A stretch of 64,000 bases of DNA from Taxillus chinensis (GCA_023512835.1 CM042091.1:50123158-50187157); one strand, 5' to 3'. Counted from the stretch's first letter, positions 22,601 to 35,374 are shown. A program made the numbers and translations. The notes: a model not told the origin generated them from the letters alone.

Positions 22601-24266
22601 TTATGCAGAAAAGTCAAGCATACCTAGTCCGAAAAGTAGTTTAGAGAATCTTGCATTAGGTAGGGGCTTTGTAAGTATGTCCGCTAGTTGATCTTCATTG
22701 CAACATGTTCCGGAGATATATGCTTTTTGAGAACATGGTCGCGAATGAAGTGATATCGACTTCAATGTGCTTAGTCTTTGGGTGCATGACAGGATTGTTG
22801 CTGATAGCAATTGCACTAGTATTGTCGCAAGAGAGTGGAACAGATGTCATGTTGAAACCGTAGTCGGTAAGTTGACTTTGCATCCAGAGAAGCTGTGTGC
22901 AGCAACTTCCAGCGCTATATATTCCGCCTTAAGGTAGAGGTTGATACGGAATTCGCTTCTTACCGAACCATGAAATTAATCTGTTTCCAAGGAACCGACA
23001 CGTACCACTTGTGCTTTTCCTGTCGATGCGACACTCGGTGAAGTCAACATCAGAATATCCGGATAAGGTGAAGTTGGACTCCTTTGGATACCGAGTCCCA
23101 AATTCACGGTCCCTTTGAGATACCGCAATATCCGTTTAACATGAAGCATGTGTGACTCTTTGGGATTTGTCGATATCTTGCACGGATGCAAGTTGCAAAC
23201 ATTATGTCCGGGTGACTTGCTGTAAGGTACAACAAAGATCCTCTCATCCCTATGTACTCAATCACATTTACCGATTTGCCATCTACATCAGGGTTTAATT
23301 TGGCACTTATTGGCATAGGAGTCTTGACGGGAGATGAACCTTCCATACCAAACTTCTTGATTAAGTCATGTGTGTACTTAGCTTGGTTGATGAAAATCCC
23401 TTCCTTTAATTGTTTGACTTCGATTCCAAGGAAGTAGGACAGTTCTCCCATCATGCTCATTTCAAACTTGCCAGTCATCAACTTACCAAACTCATCACAC
23501 GCCTTGGATTTGAAGATCCAAAAATAATGTCATCCACGTATATCTCGTACAATTAGAGAATGTTCTTTCTCTTTCCATAAGAACAACGTGGTGTCAATTT
23601 TCCCTTTCCGAAATTTGTGAGCAAGTAAAAATTCCGAGAGTGTGTCGTACCAAGCTCGGGAGCTTGCTTCAATCCGTACAAGGCTTTTCGTAGTTTGTAA
23701 ACTAGATGTCTAGCCTTGGGTTCAATGAATCCTGGAGGTTGTTCTACATAAACCTCCTCTTGAAGGTCTCCATTCAGAAATGCGCTCTTGACGTCCATTT
23801 GATAAACTATGAAGTTCTCATATGATGCATACGCCAAAAACATTCTGATTGCCTCAAGTCTTGCTTCTGGAGCAAAGGACTCGTCATAATCTATTCCTTC
23901 TTCTTGACGATAACCCTTGGCTACTAGTTTGGCTTTGTTCCGGATTACTATTCCATCCGTATCTAGTTTGTTCCGGAACACCCATTTAACGCCTATGACT
24001 TGTTGAGACTTCGGCCTTGGTACTAATGTCCACACTTCATTCCTCTTGAATTGATTAAGCTCTTCTTGCATAGCATCTATCCAGTTGGAATCTTGAAGGG
24101 CTTCATCTACAACTTTTGGTTCTATTTGCGAAAGGAAGCAAGAATAGAGACACATGTTGGAGGTCGCAGCCCTTGTTCTTACACCAATAGTAGGATCACC
24201 AATCACTTGATCTGAAGGGTGGTTTCGAGTCCACCGTAATTCGTGCATGTGATGGTAGATCCTCAA
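22601..24266 (-). pseudogene. Reverse transcriptase and RNase H of element D
   Basis: Copies the element's RNA into DNA. The frame 24266-23553 carries [53 protein letters not shown] and [20 protein letters not shown]. The catalytic YVDD lies at 23540-23529 after a frame break. 23481-23104 continues with GELSYFLGIEVKQLKEG. RNase H ends at 22601 with DQLADILTKPLPNARFSKLL and LGMLDFSA. Stops and frame changes occur around 23550, 23110 and 22900. The sequence is close to the RT of element B. Confidence 0.92.
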
Positions 24267-24978
24267 TAATTTGAAGTTCAGCCAGACTAGGTGGTTCAGG
24301 TACGTCCACTGGTTGAACTTCTTCCGGTTCGCTTATATCCGTATTAACAGGTTTTGAAGTACTCAGTGGTTCTTCGGCACTATTGCTTTCGGTATTAACT
24401 AGTCCGGAAGGACTAGAAGGTACTCTGGGGTTTTGGATATCCGTAAGAATGTGTTCGGAGTTTAATGGAAGTCTAGAGTCCGATTCGTCCGTAGCATCAT
24501 CCGTATCATTTTTGCGTGCTTCACTGGTGCCACGTGATTGGTCGGTATGTGTGATAGGAACATTCATAAACTTTGAATAGTCAATGTTGTCATCCTAATC
24601 CTGCACATTAGAACTTAAAGAACCAACTTTTGACCAATCTAGGTTAGCTTCAACAAAAGTCACATGAATAGATTCTTCAACTTTAAAAAGTTTTCTATTG
24701 AAAATACGATAAGCCTTGCTATGTAAGGAATACCCAACAAATATCCCATCATCGGATTTTGGTTCAAATTTATTTCGGGATTCTTTGCCACTGTTTAGTA
24801 CGTAGCAAGTACATCCAAATGTTCGAAATGTGAAATTGAGGGCTTTAGTCTTCTCCACATCTCATAGGGTGTTTTCATGGTACCTTTATTTATAAGAGTT
24901 CTGTTCGAACATAGCAGGCGATGGACACACCTTCAGCCCATAGGCGAGAGGAAGCTTTGCCCCTGCTAACAATGATCT
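24196..24978 (-). pseudogene. Integrase C-terminal region and linker of element D
   Basis: 24858-24595 reads FRTFGCTCYVLNSGKESRNK, FEPKSDDGIFVGYS and YRIFNRKLFKVEES, the usual region after the copia integrase core. An acidic Ser/Pro/Glu-rich linker to RT (24567-24270) follows. The reading starts abruptly at 24978, where element B inserted; codons before this point are at 60265 and above. Confidence 0.88.
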
Positions 24979-26287
24979 TGTTGGATCAAACCCCGAATTT
25001 GGATAATGCTGATAAAGCCTTATGTAATTTGATCTCGAGATCTTTTGTGTTTATTTGATCGTTGCGAAGATATGTTATTAATCCGGAGATGCACTCGTGA
25101 GAGCAAAGCTAAGGACAGGATACATAATCCTGATCCGGATAAGAGTGAGTGTTGTCAAACACTTGGTAAATAACCAAGTCATCAATACATACGGAATAAG
25201 GAACATTCGTACGGACTAAGAACTTAAAAGCTACGGATTGCGGAATATGTTCCCGGTGCCTCAAACGGACTAAGTCAAACCGATACGGAGTAAGGAAGTA
25301 TTAATGCGGAATAATGACCCAAGTCTTTATTCGCACGGAGTAAGGAAACTAGATGCGGAGTAAGGAATCCTGGACAACTTTACTCATATGGAGTAAGGAA
25401 GCGCTAGTACGGCGTAAGCATTCCGAACCCTCAGACTCGCCCGAGTAAGGAACTTACATACGGAGTAAGGAATTTACATACGGAGTAAGGAACTTACATG
25501 CGGAGTAAGGAACTTACATACGGAGTAAGCAATTTACATGCGGAGTAAGGAACTTACATGCGGAGTAAGGAAGCGACGACACGGACTAAGGATTCCAATA
25601 CTAAACGAGATACGGAGTAAGCAACCACCGACACGGAGTAAGGTTCCGAGCTTCATTAGCAATGGAGTAAGGAAAATTACACCGGACCAAGAAGATACTA
25701 CTTCAACTCACCGCATTTAAAGTTATCGGCTCGTGGCGTCCCGATGTAAGACAAACTTATTGAGAACCTGAAGAATCTTACACGTGGATCATCCGGATAT
25801 GTGGACACAACCTCAATTGTATTTGGGAACTCACAAATACACTTATACTCTTCAAACCCAAGACCTTAAGCTCCACAAACCGCAGCAGTCAAGACAGAGA
25901 GATTATCGAGGAATAGTTAGATCTGAACGCATTCCGGAACTACAAGTTCCAAGGTTGTCTCTTAGGAATGTTTGTATAAATATTCATACTTGTATATTTG
26001 TAAAAGTGTGTACGTGTGCGAACAAGCCTGAATAACCTGTGTATGCACAAGAGCTCAAAGAAATAATCTAGGCTAGTGTGTGAATCCCTTTGTAAACAGA
26101 GTGTAAGAGAGTCTTGCTTCTATTTTGTTGTATTTATCTCTTGATAATAAAACAAAATACTTCCACTATCTGGTTATCTTCCACAGTGATTCTATCACTT
26201 GACTAGATTAGTGTAGTGTCTTAAGAGATAAGAAGAGTTTAGATAAGAGCCTATTCACCCCCCCCTCTAGGCTCCAAGGGACCATCA
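24979..26287 (+). repeat. 5' LTR of element B
   Basis: Near-identical to 58954-60259. It carries a CGGAGTAAG repeat array (25180-25690) and a TATA-like GTATAAATATTC at about 25974. It ends in TATTCACCCCCC...GGGACCATCA. Confidence 0.95.
25180..25690 (+). repeat. CGGAGTAAG repeat array in the 5' LTR of element B
   Basis: About 25 copies of CGGAGTAAG or close variants. In the core (25441-25570) the period is exactly 20 bp, unit CGGAGTAAGGAACTTACATA. The same array is at 59230-59650 and, reversed, in the LTR of element C. Confidence 0.9.
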
Positions 26288-26289
26288 AG

Positions 26290-26303
26290 TGGTATCGAGC
26301 AAG
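26290..26303 (+). promoter_or_regulatory. Primer-binding site of element B
   Basis: TGGTATCGAGCAAG begins two bases after the 5' LTR. It is of initiator-Met tRNA type with the same one-base gap as in element F. Confidence 0.8.
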
Positions 26304-26347
26304 TCTATTTGTTCAAAAGTAGAGATCCCACTCTTTTACTCTAAGCA

Positions 26348-28647
26348 ATGGCCGAAGAAAGCGGTATGCTATTCAACACTCGCCTTAACTCCGGAGGTGC
26401 ACAAGAGCCCATTCCAAATCGAAGCGGCGGTGGAAAACGTCGACCCACCTCAACTCTGCTTGCCGCCGCTCCTCAACCACGGAGTTCGGTTTTACTCTAA
26501 CGAAACCGCCCAAATTCACACCTGAGCTTTTCTCCCGGTGGAAAGCTCGCATGAAGATGTTTATGGTGTGCCATGATCATCTCATGTGGCCATGTCTTCA
26601 TCAGGAGATTCCAATTCGATGACTATCGGAGAACATGGAGTTAGGAGGCCAAAGACGGATCTTGAACTTACCAACGATGAAAGAGCCTGGCGGTGTGCTA
26701 GTGAAAAGGCTCGGCTTATGTTACATCATATTTGGATTCCGAGGCTTTCACGGACGTCTAGGGCCGCACGACGACGAAAAGTCGTTTGGGATAAACCGAC
26801 AATCCTCTATGAGGGGAGTCGGTCCCAAATGCAAAATGTGATATGTGCTCTCGAGACGGAATTTTGAGAGTTTCAATCACAAACCTGGCGAATCCCTTGA
26901 AAGCATCTATCGAGAGATTCGGCAAGCTCATTCTAGAGCTAAAAACCGTCAATGAGCACTACACTCGGTCTCAAATAAATGACAAGTTCTTTCGATCCTT
27001 GTCGGATCGATACTACTCCAAGCGACTCCAGATGCAAGCTAACAAAACCGGCCATTCATCGCCCTTGAGGAAATATATGGAGAGCTTCGGACTCATGAGG
27101 TCAGATTCAAATACACCGACAGAGATGAGAAGATTGCTCGGAAAGAAAAAGGGGTAGCTCTCAAAGCTACGGAATGCTCCAGTAATCATCAAGAGGATGA
27201 TACGGATGAGTCAGAGAATTCTGACTCAGACGCAGAAGAGGAAATAGCTCTTCTTGTCAAATCCTTTGAACGATTCCTTCGGAAAAGTAGAAAAGGATTC
27301 AGAAGAGGCTCCTCATCATCCAGAAGGAAGGAACGATCGGAGTCGAGCTCCCAAGAATGCTTCAACTGTGGGAAACCCGGTCATTGGGCCAAGGAATGCA
27401 GATCCAAATCAAAAGTGGCCGAGAAAAGTGACAAGGTAACTCCTCGCCGTTCCACCTCAGACAACAGCAAGAACAAGAGGAAGGCGTTCGTGACAAAGTA
27501 CGTCAGTGGCTTGGAAGAAGAGGAAGAATCCTCGGATGATGAGCCAACTCCTAAGCCGAACGTCTGCCTCATGGCAAATACTGAGGTACCTTCTATCTCT
27601 GAGCTCATGAGTCAATTAGAATCTCTTATTAGTGAACGTGATCATGAAAAGAATGAGAGACAAATAATTACTCAAATGTACAAAGATGTGGAAAGTCAGA
27701 ATAAACGCCTTGAATTTACTATCACTAGACTTGAAAAGGACATAGCTGACTTCAGAGGAAAAGAGGCTTGGTATCATGATCTAAGAGCTGAAAATCATCT
27801 GTTAAATACCAACCTAACGGGCCTAAAAGTTATTGTGAAACGACTCGAAAATGAACTGGAACAGGAAAGGGAAATAAATCGTAAGTGGCTAAAATCCGGG
27901 GAAATAGCCTCTACCTTTAGGGACCGATCCCGACAACATCCGAGTCAAACCTGGCCTAGGTTCGGAACCATCGACTTCCATAGCTTAAGCTACCGAGTGC
28001 CCTCCAGATTTCACTCCTAAACTAACCAACTTATATCCTGTTAGTACATCTAAACCGTTGGGTGGTTTCATTTCAGGTGGCACCATAGTTTATGATCGTG
28101 GAGTTGAGGTCATTCATGCACTTCCCGAAGCAGTAGCACCCGTAACTAATGATGAAGGGAAGGCTGTTGCAGTTAAAGCCAAAACTGTAGCACCCAAAAA
28201 GAAAGGAAAGGCTAAGGCTAACGCATCTAGGGCCAAGAGCGTGTCACCCAAACGCAAAGGATTAGGCCACAGGGAACGAGTAGAAAGTAGTAAAATCTAA
28301 GAGACTTGTATCCCCTGTTTGTACTTCACATTATAGTGTCTGTTCCATCTCGTAGGGAAATGGGTCATTATCACTATGAATGTTGGAGTTTATCCGATAA
28401 CTGGATTTGTAATCAAATTCAATCCAATAAAGATCAGTTTAATAAAAGGGTTTCTTCATGCAAAACAAAATCTAAACCTCAAAGGAGTGTCTCTCCCAAG
28501 AAAACCCAAATAAAAGAAGCAGTTGAAACTAACAAGTTAAAGTCAACTTGGAGAGCTAAAAGTCCTAGCAAAATCAAATCCGGAACTGTTGACAATACTG
28601 CTGCTCTCTCTAACCGCCCGAAACAAGTTTGGGCACCAAAAGTGTAA
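26348..28647 (+). pseudogene. Gag of element B
   Basis: Capsid and RNA-binding protein. An ATG at 26348 follows the PBS closely; the N-terminal capsid part (to about 27150) is broken over several frames. A CCHC zinc knuckle CFNCGKPGHWAKEC lies at about 27358-27399. The frame 27415-28020 then gives an acidic Ser/Glu stretch and a long coiled-coil-like segment (SELMSQLESLISERDHEKNE, RLEKDIADFRGKEA). The tail (28058-28647) is Lys/Pro-rich with VSPKK repeats. A long gag with a C-terminal coiled coil is a known Sirevirus feature. A stop at 28018 and frame changes separate the parts. Confidence 0.85.
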
Positions 28648-28689
28648 ACTATTGTCTTTCAGGAGCATCTCTGGAATGCATTGCCGGAT

Positions 28690-30115
28690 CACTTGAAGTT
28701 AAAGATCAATCAAAGCAAGTGGATCCTAGATAGTGGATGCTCCTGGACATATGACGGGTGATTAGACTCTGCTCGTAGAAGTTAATGAAAAACGAGGTCC
28801 ATCCGTTTCATATGGTGACAACAAGCAAAGGTAAGACTGTCGGGTATGGCACTTTAACTAACGGTTGTGTATCAATCACTAAAGTTGCACTAGTCGAAGG
28901 TTTGAAGCATAATTTGCTAAGTGTCAGTAATTTATGTGACAAAGGATTTACTGTTTCCTTTATGTCCAACTCCTGTACAGTAAGAGAAAACTTATCCGGA
29001 GATATTAAGTTATCCGGATCAAGAGATGGGGACATATACTTAGTGGTCTTAAGAAATAATTCTTCGACCCTGTATGCTTCCTCACTAAAGCATCGAGATG
29101 AAGATAGTTGGCTATGGCACAAGCGATGCGCACATTTAAACTTTAAGACTGTCTAAATTAGCGTCACTTGATCTTGTCACCGGTCTACCTAAACTCAAGT
29201 TCTCCAGAGACACTCTCTGTCGAGAATGCCAACTGGGCAAACAGACCAAACATAGCTTTAAGAGCAAATCAGTTAATTCAATAACTGCTCCTCTACAACT
29301 TCTTCATATGGACCTCTGTGGTCCTATTTCTGTTCCGTCTCGGCTTGGTGCGAGATATACCCTTGTGGTTATCGATGATTTCACCAGGTACACATGGGTG
29401 ATGTTCCTAAAATCAAAGGATCAAACTTTTGAACATCTAGTAGATCTTTTCAACTGGATAAGCAACTCACAAGGACTGAGCATAAAGTGCATCAGGAGTG
29501 ATCATGGTACAGAATTTGATTTTTCAGAAATGAGATCATATTGTTCTGAACAGGGCATTCAGGCATGACTTCTCTGCGCCCGAACTCCACAACAAAATGG
29601 GGTAGCTGAGCGCAAGAATCGCACTTTAGTCGAGGCTGGCAGATCTATGTTAGCAGGGGCAACGCTTCCTCTCGCCTATGGGTGAAGTCGTGTCCATCGC
29701 CTGCTATGTTCGGAACCGAACTCTAATAAATAAATCTACCATGAAAACACCCTATGAGATGTGGAGAGGACGAAAACCCTCAATTTCACATTTCAGAGCT
29801 TTTGGGTGTACTTGCTATATATTGATAAATGGCAAAGAGACCCGGAATAAATTTGAACCAAAAATCGATGATGGGATTTTTGTCGGGTACTCACTACATA
29901 GCAAGGCTTATCGGGTCTTCAATAGAAAACTTCTTAAAGTTGAAGAATCTATCCATGTGACCTTTGATGAAACTAATCTTGATTGGTCAAAAGTTTCTTC
30001 TTCAAGTTCTAACGTACAGGTTCAAGACAACAACATCGACTATTCAAAGTTTATGACTGTTCCTGTTATACATCCCGACCAACCAAGCGGCACCAGGAGG
30101 AGCACAAAGAAATGA
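28690..30115 (+). pseudogene. Protease and integrase of element B
   Basis: The protease motif WILDSGCS is at about 28718-28742, after which the frame is disturbed. The gag-pre-integrase segment (28785-29156) reads KHNLLSVSNLCDKGFTVSF and ends with WLWHKRCAHLNF. The following zinc-finger part has CRECQLGKQTKHSFK (about 29220). The integrase core at 29308-29568 has MDLCGPISVPSRLGARYTLV, VIDDFTRYTWVMFLKSKDQT and SDHGTEFDF; the Glu-containing part TPQQNGVAERKNRTLVEAG follows in a shifted frame. The C-terminal part (29678-30115) holds the GYSLHSKAYRVFNRK segment typical of copia. A stop at 29566 and frame changes inactivate it. Confidence 0.9.
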
Positions 30116-30333
30116 TATGGACGATGCTACGAGATGACTCGGACTCGGACTACCGTTTAGCTCCGGACATACTCCTACGGATACCCAAAATTCCGGAGCA
30201 CCTTCAAGTCCGTCCGGACTAGTTAACACCGATAAACAGTGTTGAAGAACCATCTAGTTCAACCATACCTTCTAATACGGAAACATCTGGTCCAGAAGAA
30301 GCTCAACCAGCAGATATACGTGAACCACGAAAT

Positions 30334-31777
30334 TTGGAAGAGCTTCAAATTATTCACGATCAACCATCACACGCACGGAATTACAGATGGACCCGAAACC
30401 ATCCCTCGGAACAAGTGATTGGTGATCCTACTGTTGGTGTAAGGACAAGAGCAGCCACCTCAAACATGAGTCTTTACTCGTGTTTTCTATCTCAAATAGA
30501 ACCAAAGGTGGTAGATGAAGCTCTTTAGGATTCAAATTGGATAGAAGCCATGCAGAAGAGCTGAATCAATTTAAGAGGAATAATGTGTGGACCTTAGTAC
30601 CAAGGCCTAAGTCTCGGCAAGTCATTGGCGTTAAATGGGTGTTCGGAACAAACTTGATATGGATGGAATAGTAATCCGAAACAAAGCCAGGATGGTAGCG
30701 AAAGGATATCGTCAAGAAGAAGGAATAGACTATGATGAGACCTTTGCTCCAGTAGCAAGACTTGAGGCAATTCGGATGTTTCTTGGCATATGCTTCATAT
30801 GAAAACTTCATAGTTTATCAAATGGACGTCAAGAGCGCATTCCTGAATGGAGATCTTCAAGAGGAGGTTTACGTAGAACAACCTCCCGGCTTCATTGAAC
30901 CTAAAGCAGGACATCCTGGTCTACAAACTTCGGAAAGCTTTATACGGTTTGAAGCAAGCTCCAAGAGCCTGGTATGACACACCGTCGAATTCCTACTTGC
31001 TCACAACTTCCAAAAAGGGAAGATTGACACCACCTTATTTCTACGAAAAGAGAAAGGACACACTCTAATCGTACGGATATACGTGGATGATATCATTTTC
31101 GGATCAACGAATCCGAAGCTTTGTGAAGAGTTTGCTAAGTTGATGACAGGCAAGTTTGAGATAAGCATGATGGGAGAACTGTCCTACTTCCTTGGAATAG
31201 AAGTTAAACAATTGAAGGAAGGAATATTCATTAATCAAGCTAAGTACACACGCGATCTTATTAAGAAGTTTGGTATGGAAGGTTCATCTCCCGTCAAAAC
31301 TCCCATGCCTGTCGGTGCCAAGTTAGATCCTGATGTGGATGGCATATCAGTAAATGTGACTAACTACGAGGGGATGATAGGATCATTCTCGTATCTTACA
31401 ACAAGTCGCCTAGACATTATGTTTGCAACTTCCATCTGTGCACGATATCAGGCGAATCCCAAGGAGTCACATATGCTTCATGTTAAACGGATATTAAGGT
31501 ATCTCAAGGGAATGATGAATTTGGGACTCGGTACCCAAAGGAGTCCAACTTCACCTTATCCGGATACTCGATGCCGACTTACTGGATGTCGCATCGACAA
31601 GGAAGAGCACAAGTGGTACGTGTCGGTTTCTTGGAAATAGATTAATCTCATGGTTCAAGAAAGCGAATTCCGTATCAACCTTTTTGCTGAGGCGGAATAT
31701 ATAGGCTTTGGGAGTTCTTTGCGCACAGACTACTCGGATGCAAAGTCAACTTACTAACTACGGTTTCAACATGTCAT
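30334..31777 (+). pseudogene. Reverse transcriptase and proximal RNase H of element B
   Basis: The linker and RT start (30334-30540) are followed by stops near 30528 and 30565. The RT core has [40 protein letters not shown] and an intact catalytic YVDD at 31080-31091. GELSYFLGIEVKQLKEGIFI and LHVKRILRYLKGMMNLGLGT follow up to the RNase H start. The reading is cut at 31777 by Athila-type element J. The last part of RNase H is at 54148-54392. Confidence 0.92.
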
Positions 31778-33278
31778 TGATAACGTGCATTTTATGCCAT
31801 TATTCTAGTGTTTATTTAGGATGTTTAAGAGCATGATTAGAGCCTTATTGCTTCATATATCATATATATTTGCTCTAACCCCTAGGAAGATGCTATTGGC
31901 AAATACATGCGTTTTTAAGGTTGTTTTGGTAGATTTTGGAGCTCACTTTTGACATAGTAGATGGCCTCAAACAATTGGCGTGCAAGAACAAAAGTTTCTT
32001 AGAATGATGTCCTCTACCTACTACAGAAATTTCAGAGCATTTGGAGCTGCACGTGAATTCACCCATTTCACGTGCAAGCCTATTTTTGCCTCTCAGGCCT
32101 CTCAGGATGCAAGGAAGCTTGGGGAGAAGTTTGAGCTGATTTGGAGGTGCACGTGAATTCACCATATCACGTGCAAATTGACGTGCAGAGATATTTTTGG
32201 ACTGATCCTATCGTTTTTCCATGCTAATCATTTGTTTCCAAGGCCCATGTCCAAATTGTGGATGAAAGATAGAGATTTTAAAGTTTCGAGTGTTACTTAT
32301 CAAAACTACGCTGTTTTGATAAATGGGCTAGCGTACACACCTCAAGGCCCATCCAAACTCTATAAATAAGAGCTCCACGCCCTCTGCTATGCATACCTAA
32401 CCCCCCTACACGTTTTTAGAGAGAGAGAGGCTCCACGTCTTGGAGGCTGTCCTTGACCTAGGAGAGCGGCCGTCGGCCGCCGTCGCAGCGACTCGTCGCA
32501 GATTTTGGTGCCTGGATTTGACGCTTTCTTGTGCGTGTGATCAAGAAGAAGATGTTGAGCTTTTCTGCTTTGTGTTTGCTTGTAATCATGCGTGAGTAGT
32601 CTTTTAATCTAGGGGAGCAATGTAGCCCCCTTGTTGCTTTGCTGTGTTTATGAATATTGGGTTTGGATGATTGAGTTTGCATGTTTTATGAATCTGTTCT
32701 TAAGTTCTATCTTTGGATGTACACCTTGGTATTTTTAGCCCTAGTCTGGGGCGGATTGAGATTCATAACTTATTTGTGATTGGTGTGATCATTATCCTTT
32801 TGCAAGTATGATTTATTGGCTTTGCATGTTTGTGTGTTTAGATGACCATTCCTGGTATACAACTCTTAAAAGGACCTCAATGACCATTTGTTGTCCTTGG
32901 CTTATGTTTAGCATGTTTTCAATCGGACAACCCTAATATCATGAACTAGTAGAGATAACATAGGGAGGTGAAATTGTGACCCTAGATGCTTTTAATCCTT
33001 GAATCTTAATCCTAAAACCAGTTTACTTTCTTTGTTTATTCAGAAAACCACATAAAAATTAGATCTTTAGTTTAAAAAAGGAAAACTTTTTGCCAAGACA
33101 TTTTATAGAACGAGTAATTGGGTTCTTTGATTTGAGAACTAGAAAACTAGGCTAATCCCTGTGGGTTCGACCCCTTGCTTCGTCGCTATTCTTTTAGTGC
33201 AAATTTAGGGAATTTATTATCTTGAAGAGAGATTTAACGACATTAGCTAGCTTTTTTAGAGAGGCTAAAAATCTGTCA
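31778..33278 (+). repeat. 5' LTR of element J
   Basis: Starts TGATAACGTGC and ends ATCTGTCA. U3 holds two pairs of CACGTG boxes (32050-32074, 32150-32173), the ATCAAAAC-N6-GTTTTGAT element (32299-32320) and TATAAATA (32361-32368), then a short GA tract. It differs from the 3' LTR by small indels, for example an extra TGTC in the 3' copy at its very end. Confidence 0.96.
31990..32368 (+). promoter_or_regulatory. G-box palindrome promoter module in the LTR of J
   Basis: CACGTG boxes in inverted pairs (GCACGTGAATTC...CACGTGC), the near-palindrome at 32299-32320 and the TATA box at 32361 come in the same order as in the K LTR. Words such as CTTAGAATGATGTCCTCTA and GATGCAAGG also match. CACGTG is the classic plant bZIP/bHLH binding core; activity here is inferred. 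Confidence 0.75.
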
Positions 33279-33284
33279 TCAAAT

Positions 33285-33300
33285 TGGCGCCGTTGCTGGG
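33285..33300 (+). promoter_or_regulatory. Primer-binding site of element J (Asp tRNA type)
   Basis: TGGCGCCGTTGCTGGG lies six bases after the 5' LTR. Athila elements are known to use TGGCGCCGTTGCCGGGG, complementary to tRNA-Asp, so this is a one-mismatch version. Confidence 0.85.
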
Positions 33301-33489
33301 ATTCAACGGTTAACTAGTTTTTAAAATCAACATTGAGTGAAATTGTTTGAATTTCGATCTTGGTGTTTTATTTTGTCTTTTATTTTCTGTTATTTTGTGT
33401 TCTTTATTTGTTTATTTTGCATTGTTCGGAGCTGCTGGGTGTGTTCTTGTTGTTTTACAGGAACATACATCAAGGATTCCTAGTTGTGC

Positions 33490-34900
33490 ATGCAAAGAGA
33501 GGAGGATATATAATTTACTCGGGAACCTGAAAGGTTGTTCAGAGCTCGTCGTAGAGCGACTAGGGAAGCGGCACGTGAGGCTGAAGAAGCATTGCAAGGC
33601 TTGGAGCAATCCGTAGGCGATCTGATGGCAAATCTCGGACCTGATGGTGGTGTACCGCAAGGAGGGGCCAATTACAATGGCCAATATCCAGAAGAAGAGG
33701 GACATAGGTTTATGCCCAGAACCTTCTTAGATTATGCAAGGCCGATGATGTCGGACCATTATTCTGGGGATTCGGCGGACAAGAGTCCAAGCAAATAGCT
33801 TCGAGTGAAGCCGGCATTGATCAACATGGTGAGCAACAACGCATTTGGAGGAACAACCGTGGATGATCCACACCAGCATTTGATGAGGTTCTACCAAATG
33901 TGTGACACCATAAAGATTAACAATGTATCGGAGGAGGCAATAAAGCTAAGGCTTTTCCCTTTTTCTTTAAGGGATAGAGCTCTTGGTTGGTTCAACAACT
34001 GCACAACAGGTTCAATCAACACTTGGGAGGAGATGCAGACCAAGTTCATGTCAAAGTACTTCCCTCCTTCCAAGGTGATCCAGCTCAGAGGGGAGATTAG
34101 CAGATTCAGGCAAGATGAGATGGAGACTCTTCATGAAGCTTGGGAGCGTTTCAAAGACTTAGTGAGAAGATGCCCTGATCATGGAAGACCCCAGTGGATT
34201 CAAATTGAATCTTTCTACACAGGTCTTTAGTCTCACTCACAAGATAAGGTGAATGCAGTTCCTGGAGGATGCTTGATGAATCTAGAGCCTGACGCAGCAG
34301 AGAGCTCTTGGAGAGGCTGTCATTAGCCGATTGGCGGTGGTCTAATGTGCGTACTTCAAAGCCAAGGGAGAAGATAGCTTCGGTTGATAATTCTTCCAAT
34401 GATATGCGAGCACGGATTCAAGCCCTAGCGAAAAGCATGGAAGTGTTGGCTCTTAAAGTTGGAGGATCACAACACGCCTCACCGATGGGCGAGCAAGGAT
34501 GGAGTGGAGCTGAAGATGCAAATTATATTGGAGGGAAAGGCTTGTACCAGAAGCAACAATATTATCCTCACCAACAAGGACAAGGGTACAATCGGAACCA
34601 ACAACAAGCTCAGGGATATCGGAAGAATCGAACCGAGGGGGAGATACATCAGCTCGGTATAAATATGTGCCTCCAGGGATGAAGCAAAATCCGTATGCTA
34701 TTGATAATTTCTTACATCCACCTCCTGGATTCGAGCAACACGAGCCTCAACCTCGGTAGCAAAGAAGAACATATCGGCACGAGGATGAGACGGCTAGAAG
34801 AGAGGTGGGTGATTTGAAGGAAAGGGTAGGCGGTATGGAATCTTCAATTAAGAATATGGAGAAGTTACTTGTGAGTATGGAACAGAATGCTAATTAAAGG
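33490..34900 (+). pseudogene. Gag of element J (Athila-type)
   Basis: An ATG at 33490 is followed by a stop eight codons on, then the frame continues through an Ala/Arg/Glu-rich start (RARRRATREAAREAEEALQG), PRTFLDYARPMM and, from 33805, the capsid core NMVSNNAFGGTTVDDPHQHL, LFPFSLRDRALGWFNN and FMSKYFPPSKVIQLRGEISR. A stop at 34228 is followed, in another frame, by a Gln-rich tail (KQQYYPHQQGQGYNRNQQQA). The NMV...FGG..DDPHQHL and ALGWFN motifs are typical of Athila gag. No intact zinc knuckle was seen. Confidence 0.9.
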
Positions 34901-35374
34901 GTGTCCACCAACACTTTTCCAAGTGATACCGAGGTGAACCCCAAGGAGAGCTACAAGGCTATTACTCTAAGAAGCGGGAAGGCATCGAAAGAAGGCTGAA
35001 GAGCCTAAGAAGAAGGCAACTCCAGAAGAACAAAGCAGGACTCTTAGAAGTGAAGACCATGGAAAAGCGAGATAAAGAAGAAGAAAGAGTATAAGAAAGA
35101 AGGACCAAGCAATTGAGTCAAGACAAAATAGTTGAAGAACCAAGGCAAGAGCTCAGGGCCTACCATGCTATTTCCTCGGAGGCCGAGGAACCAGAGGGTT
35201 GAGGAAGAGTATGAGCGCTTCCTGAGTTTATTCAAGAAGCTTGAGATTAACATTCCATTTGTGGAAATCTTGGAGCAGATGCCTAGGTACGGAAAGTACA
35301 TTAAAGATTTTGTGAAGAAGAAGAGGAAATATGGGGATCATGAGACGGTGGCACAATGAGGTCGTGCTAATGAG

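Larger units (their letters stand above)
21912..24978 (-). mobile_element. SIRE-like Ty1/copia element D, distal part
   Basis: Minus-strand copia pol from the integrase end to RNase H and the start of the post-pol noncoding region. At 24978 it is interrupted by element B. The same pol reading continues at 60265 on the far side, with the 5-bp duplication GATCT marking the insertion. At 21912 it is cut by the LTR of gypsy element E, so ORF3 and the 3' LTR of D are not in the window. Confidence 0.93.

Noticed and set aside
25430..25690. CRISPR-like regular repeats
   Set aside because: The 20-bp units are tandem with no unique spacers, lie inside a plant retrotransposon LTR and recur in its partner LTR.
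26586..26867. Separate small genes at the start of element B gag
   Set aside because: Overlapping frames of one decayed gag capsid region between the PBS and the zinc knuckle.
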